In this document: positions 5,808 through 7,726 of the stretch, piece by piece
How positions within the stretch are numbered: the first letter of the stretch is position 1
Layout of the letters: every line of letters starts with the position of its first letter
Source: Spirochaetia bacterium
GTDB lineage: Bacteria; Spirochaetota; Spirochaetia; Sphaerochaetales; Sphaerochaetaceae
Assembly (NCBI GenBank): GCA_900769955.1
Contig: CAAGIP010000158.1
Coordinates: forward strand, 1-7,726
Direction of reading: 5' to 3'
Length of the DNA: 7,726 nucleotides
The notes under the pieces: generated by a model
Databases searched by the model: none
The model's input: the letters and a program-made list of their open reading frames with translations, nothing else
What the model was told of the DNA's origin: nothing
Position numbers and translations under genes: made by a program

Positions 5808-6881
5808 TCAGATGAATAATTCAGGGTTAAGGGTTATTCCGCTCTGCTCGATAAGGAAGTAGAGGGTTGAGGGAACGAGGGATGAGAGGCCCACAGAGGC
5901 GATGATGTCGCCCTTTTCCACTTCGCTTCCGACCTTCACCTCGACTCTCTCGAGATATGCATATGTGGTCTTGTAGCCTTCATCGTGGCTTATGACGATG
6001 AAGCGTCCGAGCTCGTCGCTGACTCCGGCATCGACCACGGCACCGCCTGCAGCGGCTGTAACCGGTGTGCCTGCGGCCGCCCCGATCCAGATTCCCTTGA
6101 GGTTGACTCCGTCCTTGGACTGTCCATAGGATGCGGTAACTGAACCCTTAAGAGGGGAAGAGAAGCTGACGCTTGATGCGGATACGACTCCGACTGTCTG
6201 AACCGGATCGGGGATGAAGAGTTCCTGACCGACCCTGATGTTCTCACTCTTGAGTCCATTCAGCTCCTGAAGCTCCTTCCACGACATGTCGAGTTCGAAA
6301 CGGCGGACGATGGTGCTGAGCATGTCACCGTCCTTAACTGTGTAGTAGACTCCGTCCCTGTCCGGGATCGAGAGCTTAACACCGGCAGTCACTGCCGCCA
6401 CGTTCCTGATCTTATTGACGCTTATGAGTGTCTCAGGCTTGAGGCCGTGCTTGGTTGCGATATCCAGTAGGGACTCCCCTTCCTGAACGATGTAATCGGT
6501 GAAGAAGAGTCTGCCGCTCTGGGGTGCGCTCTGTGTCTTTATTGCCTGAGAGATTTCACGGGCTGCCGTGTCGGCAGGTGCACTTTCCTTTACGACCGGC
6601 TGTACGCTGACTGCAGGTTCCGGCTCTTCAGGCGTCTGGGGAACTGCCGGTTCCTCAGGCACGGTTCTGACTGGCTCCTTAACCTCAACGCTTATCGGTT
6701 CATGGGTCTTTGTTTCTTTGACCGTTGTTTCACGGGGAGGAGCAAACAGCAGGTACAGTACGACTGCAACAAGACACAGCAGCACGCAGAATGCCGCTAT
6801 GAGTCCTACCTTTGAGGATCCTGAGTTTCTCCTGCCCCGGGGATCGGGACTGATCATATCATCGTAACTGTCTCTTCCCAT
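5808..6881 (-). CDS. LysM-LysM-degenerate LytM (M23-like) envelope protein, NlpD/EnvC-type
   Basis: From the ATG at 6881 the product is 357 residues: a short cytoplasmic N-terminus, one membrane helix (about 24-46), a Pro/Glu/Val-rich periplasmic spacer (about 48-125), LysM 1 (about 128-173), LysM 2 (about 179-224) and a C-terminal LytM/M23 fold (about 238-357). LysM binds peptidoglycan glycan chains. Active M23 peptidases carry HxxxD and HxH zinc ligands. Here the first site reads KDGVN, the 'YAHL' position is YAYL, and the HxH position reads TLYF, so zinc binding and hydrolysis are not expected. That pattern matches NlpD/EnvC-like activators of amidases. A start at 6944 or 6911 would add 21 or 10 residues, but those codons lie upstream of or in the promoter. 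AAGAAGAGG is 14 bases before 6881, a long spacing. It is divergent from a class B PBP gene. Confidence 0.9.
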   Translation of the reverse strand: MGRDSYDDMISPDPRGRRNSGSSKVGLIAAFCVLLCLVAVVLYLLFAPPRETTVKETKTHEPISVEVKEPVRTVPEEPAVPQTPEEPEPAVSVQPVVKESAPADTAAREISQAIKTQSAPQSGRLFFTDYIVQEGESLLDIATKHGLKPETLISVNKIRNVAAVTAGVKLSIPDRDGVYYTVKDGDMLSTIVRRFELDMSWKELQELNGLKSENIRVGQELFIPDPVQTVGVVSASSVSFSSPLKGSVTASYGQSKDGVNLKGIWIGAAAGTPVTAAAGGAVVDAGVSDELGRFIVISHDEGYKTTYAYLERVEVKVGSEVEKGDIIASVGLSSLVPSTLYFLIEQSGITLNPELFI

Positions 6882-6887
6882 TTGTTT

Positions 6888-6916
6888 TTGACAAACCTCT
6901 TCTTTAAGCATAATAT
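6888..6916 (+). promoter_or_regulatory. Sigma-70 promoter of the PBP gene
   Basis: TTGACA (6888-6893), a 17-base spacer and TAATAT (6911-6916) make a near-consensus promoter. Transcription should start near 6923, only two bases before the ATG at 6925. The -10 overlaps the opposite-strand -10 of the LysM/LytM gene. Confidence 0.8.
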
Positions 6917-6941
6917 ACTTTTTGATGAGTTCCAATAGCAA
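6912..6941 (-). promoter_or_regulatory. Sigma-70 promoter of the LysM/LytM gene
   Basis: On the minus strand TTGCTA (6941-6936, 4 of 6 consensus), an 18-base spacer and TATATT (6917-6912, 5 of 6) predict a start near 6905, giving a leader of about 24 bases that contains AAGAAGAGG. TATTAT one step downstream is an alternative -10. Confidence 0.6.
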
Positions 6942-7726
6942 CAAGAACGTTTCTTTCTACCTGATGATCATCATGGTCACGCTTTTCATCGTGCTTTTCT
7001 TACACATATGCTTTCTTGTTGCGGGAAGCGGAAACAGGAAAAACTATGATGACCCGGTAGTGTCCCCTCTGGTTGTAAGGGGTGAAATCCTGGACAGGAA
7101 CGGTAAGATACTTGCAATCCAGACAGCGAGATACAACCTGTATTTCCGTCTTAAGGAAATCCCGGACATAAACGAGGCTGCGCTTTTCATCGCCCCGTAC
7201 CTCGGCGTCACACAGGGTGAGATTCTTGACAGTGCATCATCATATACCACCATTGCCCTCATAAGACGCGCTCTTTCCCAGGAAGAAGCAGAAAAGCTTG
7301 AGGAAGTCATAAACTCATCCCCTTACAGAGGCAAGATCTATCTTGAGCGCTATGAGGGAAGGACTTATCCCTCCACCTTCCATGCTTGTCAGACGATCGG
7401 GTTCGTGAACAGCGAAAACAGGGGCCTTGAGGGTGCAGAGCTTTCCTTTGACAGTGAGCTTCTCCCCTACCCTGAGCTCGGAGGCACTATAACGTACGGT
7501 GATGATGTCAGCCTCACCCTTGATCTTGATATCCAGTATCTTCTCGATGTTCAGGTTCAGCAGATAAGCGAAACACACAATCCCGACTACATCATGGCCA
7601 TGGTCATGGGAGCAAAGGACGGTGAGGTTTATGCCATGTCCTCATACCCCTGGTATGATCTCAACAGGTATTCGCTCTCATTGGAGGATGAGAGGATGAA
7701 CAGGTGCCTGAGCTACACTTACGAAC
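6925..7726 (+). CDS. Class B penicillin-binding protein (FtsI/PBP2 type), 3' end outside the window
   Basis: Class B PBPs are membrane-anchored D,D-transpeptidases that cross-link peptidoglycan during division (FtsI) or elongation (PBP2). The 267 residues visible have a short cytoplasmic start, one membrane helix (about 11-33), the dimerisation-domain signature VRGEILDRNGKILA (51-64), the segment RTYPSTFHACQTIGF (146-160) followed by GLEGAELSFDSEL, then DVSLTLDLDIQYLLD (194-208) leading into the transpeptidase domain with GAKDGEVYAMSSYPWYDLNR (229-248). The catalytic SxxK, SxN and KTG boxes lie beyond the right edge, so activity cannot be judged. The ATG at 6925 is the first start after the promoter. 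No ribosome binding site fits before it, which suggests leaderless translation. Which of the FtsI or PBP2 branches it belongs to cannot be settled here. The divergent LysM/LytM gene suggests a shared cell-wall role. Confidence 0.93.
   Translation, partial: MSSNSNKNVSFYLMIIMVTLFIVLFLHICFLVAGSGNRKNYDDPVVSPLVVRGEILDRNGKILAIQTARYNLYFRLKEIPDINEAALFIAPYLGVTQGEILDSASSYTTIALIRRALSQEEAEKLEEVINSSPYRGKIYLERYEGRTYPSTFHACQTIGFVNSENRGLEGAELSFDSELLPYPELGGTITYGDDVSLTLDLDIQYLLDVQVQQISETHNPDYIMAMVMGAKDGEVYAMSSYPWYDLNRYSLSLEDERMNRCLSYTYE

Noticed and set aside
6882..6944. Longer N-terminus of the LysM/LytM protein (starts at 6944 or 6911)
   Set aside because: Those codons overlap both promoters. MLLLELIKKYIM has no ribosome binding site, and the protein begins more naturally with MGRDSYDD before its membrane helix.
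1..7726. CRISPR array, tRNA or rRNA genes
   Set aside because: No regularly spaced direct repeats, no cloverleaf with a TTCRA arm and no rRNA-like sequence were seen on either strand.

Overview
The window reads as chromosomal DNA of a bacterium with roughly 50% GC. The SecA fragment and the lone pairing of a LysM/LytM envelope protein with a class B penicillin-binding protein would fit a gut or rumen spirochaete. That placement rests on recalled sequence flavour only and is low confidence.

Left part: the 3' six-sevenths of secA (pre-protein translocase motor) runs in from the left edge and ends at a clear hairpin/U-tract terminator. A small helical protein gene converges on it from the minus strand, and its last codons lie inside the terminator stem. 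Next comes an aldose 1-epimerase (galM-type) gene that is cut in two by a 1341-bp IS200/IS605-type element carrying only tnpB. The element inserted without a target duplication. The two galM halves rejoin precisely into a 306-codon gene, so the event looks recent. The tnpB gene keeps its RuvC triad and zinc finger. The structured non-coding DNA between its stop codon and the element end is where an omega RNA is expected, and the adjoining 'guide' would be galM sequence.

Middle: on the minus strand an intact small DUF2442-type gene sits just downstream of a broken DUF4160-type gene, whose reading frame can be followed only by changing frame twice. The gaps on either side (4898-5092 and 5599-5807) hold hairpins and palindromes but no supportable gene.

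Right part: a LysM-LysM-LytM envelope protein (minus strand) whose metallopeptidase domain has lost its zinc ligands is transcribed divergently from a class B penicillin-binding protein (plus strand, cut by the right edge). They share a compact promoter region whose two -10 boxes overlap on opposite strands. This pair probably works in septal or lateral peptidoglycan synthesis and in control of cell-wall hydrolases. Three genes here (the PBP gene, tnpB and the small helical protein) have a -10 box 6-8 bases before the chosen start codon, which suggests leaderless mRNAs.
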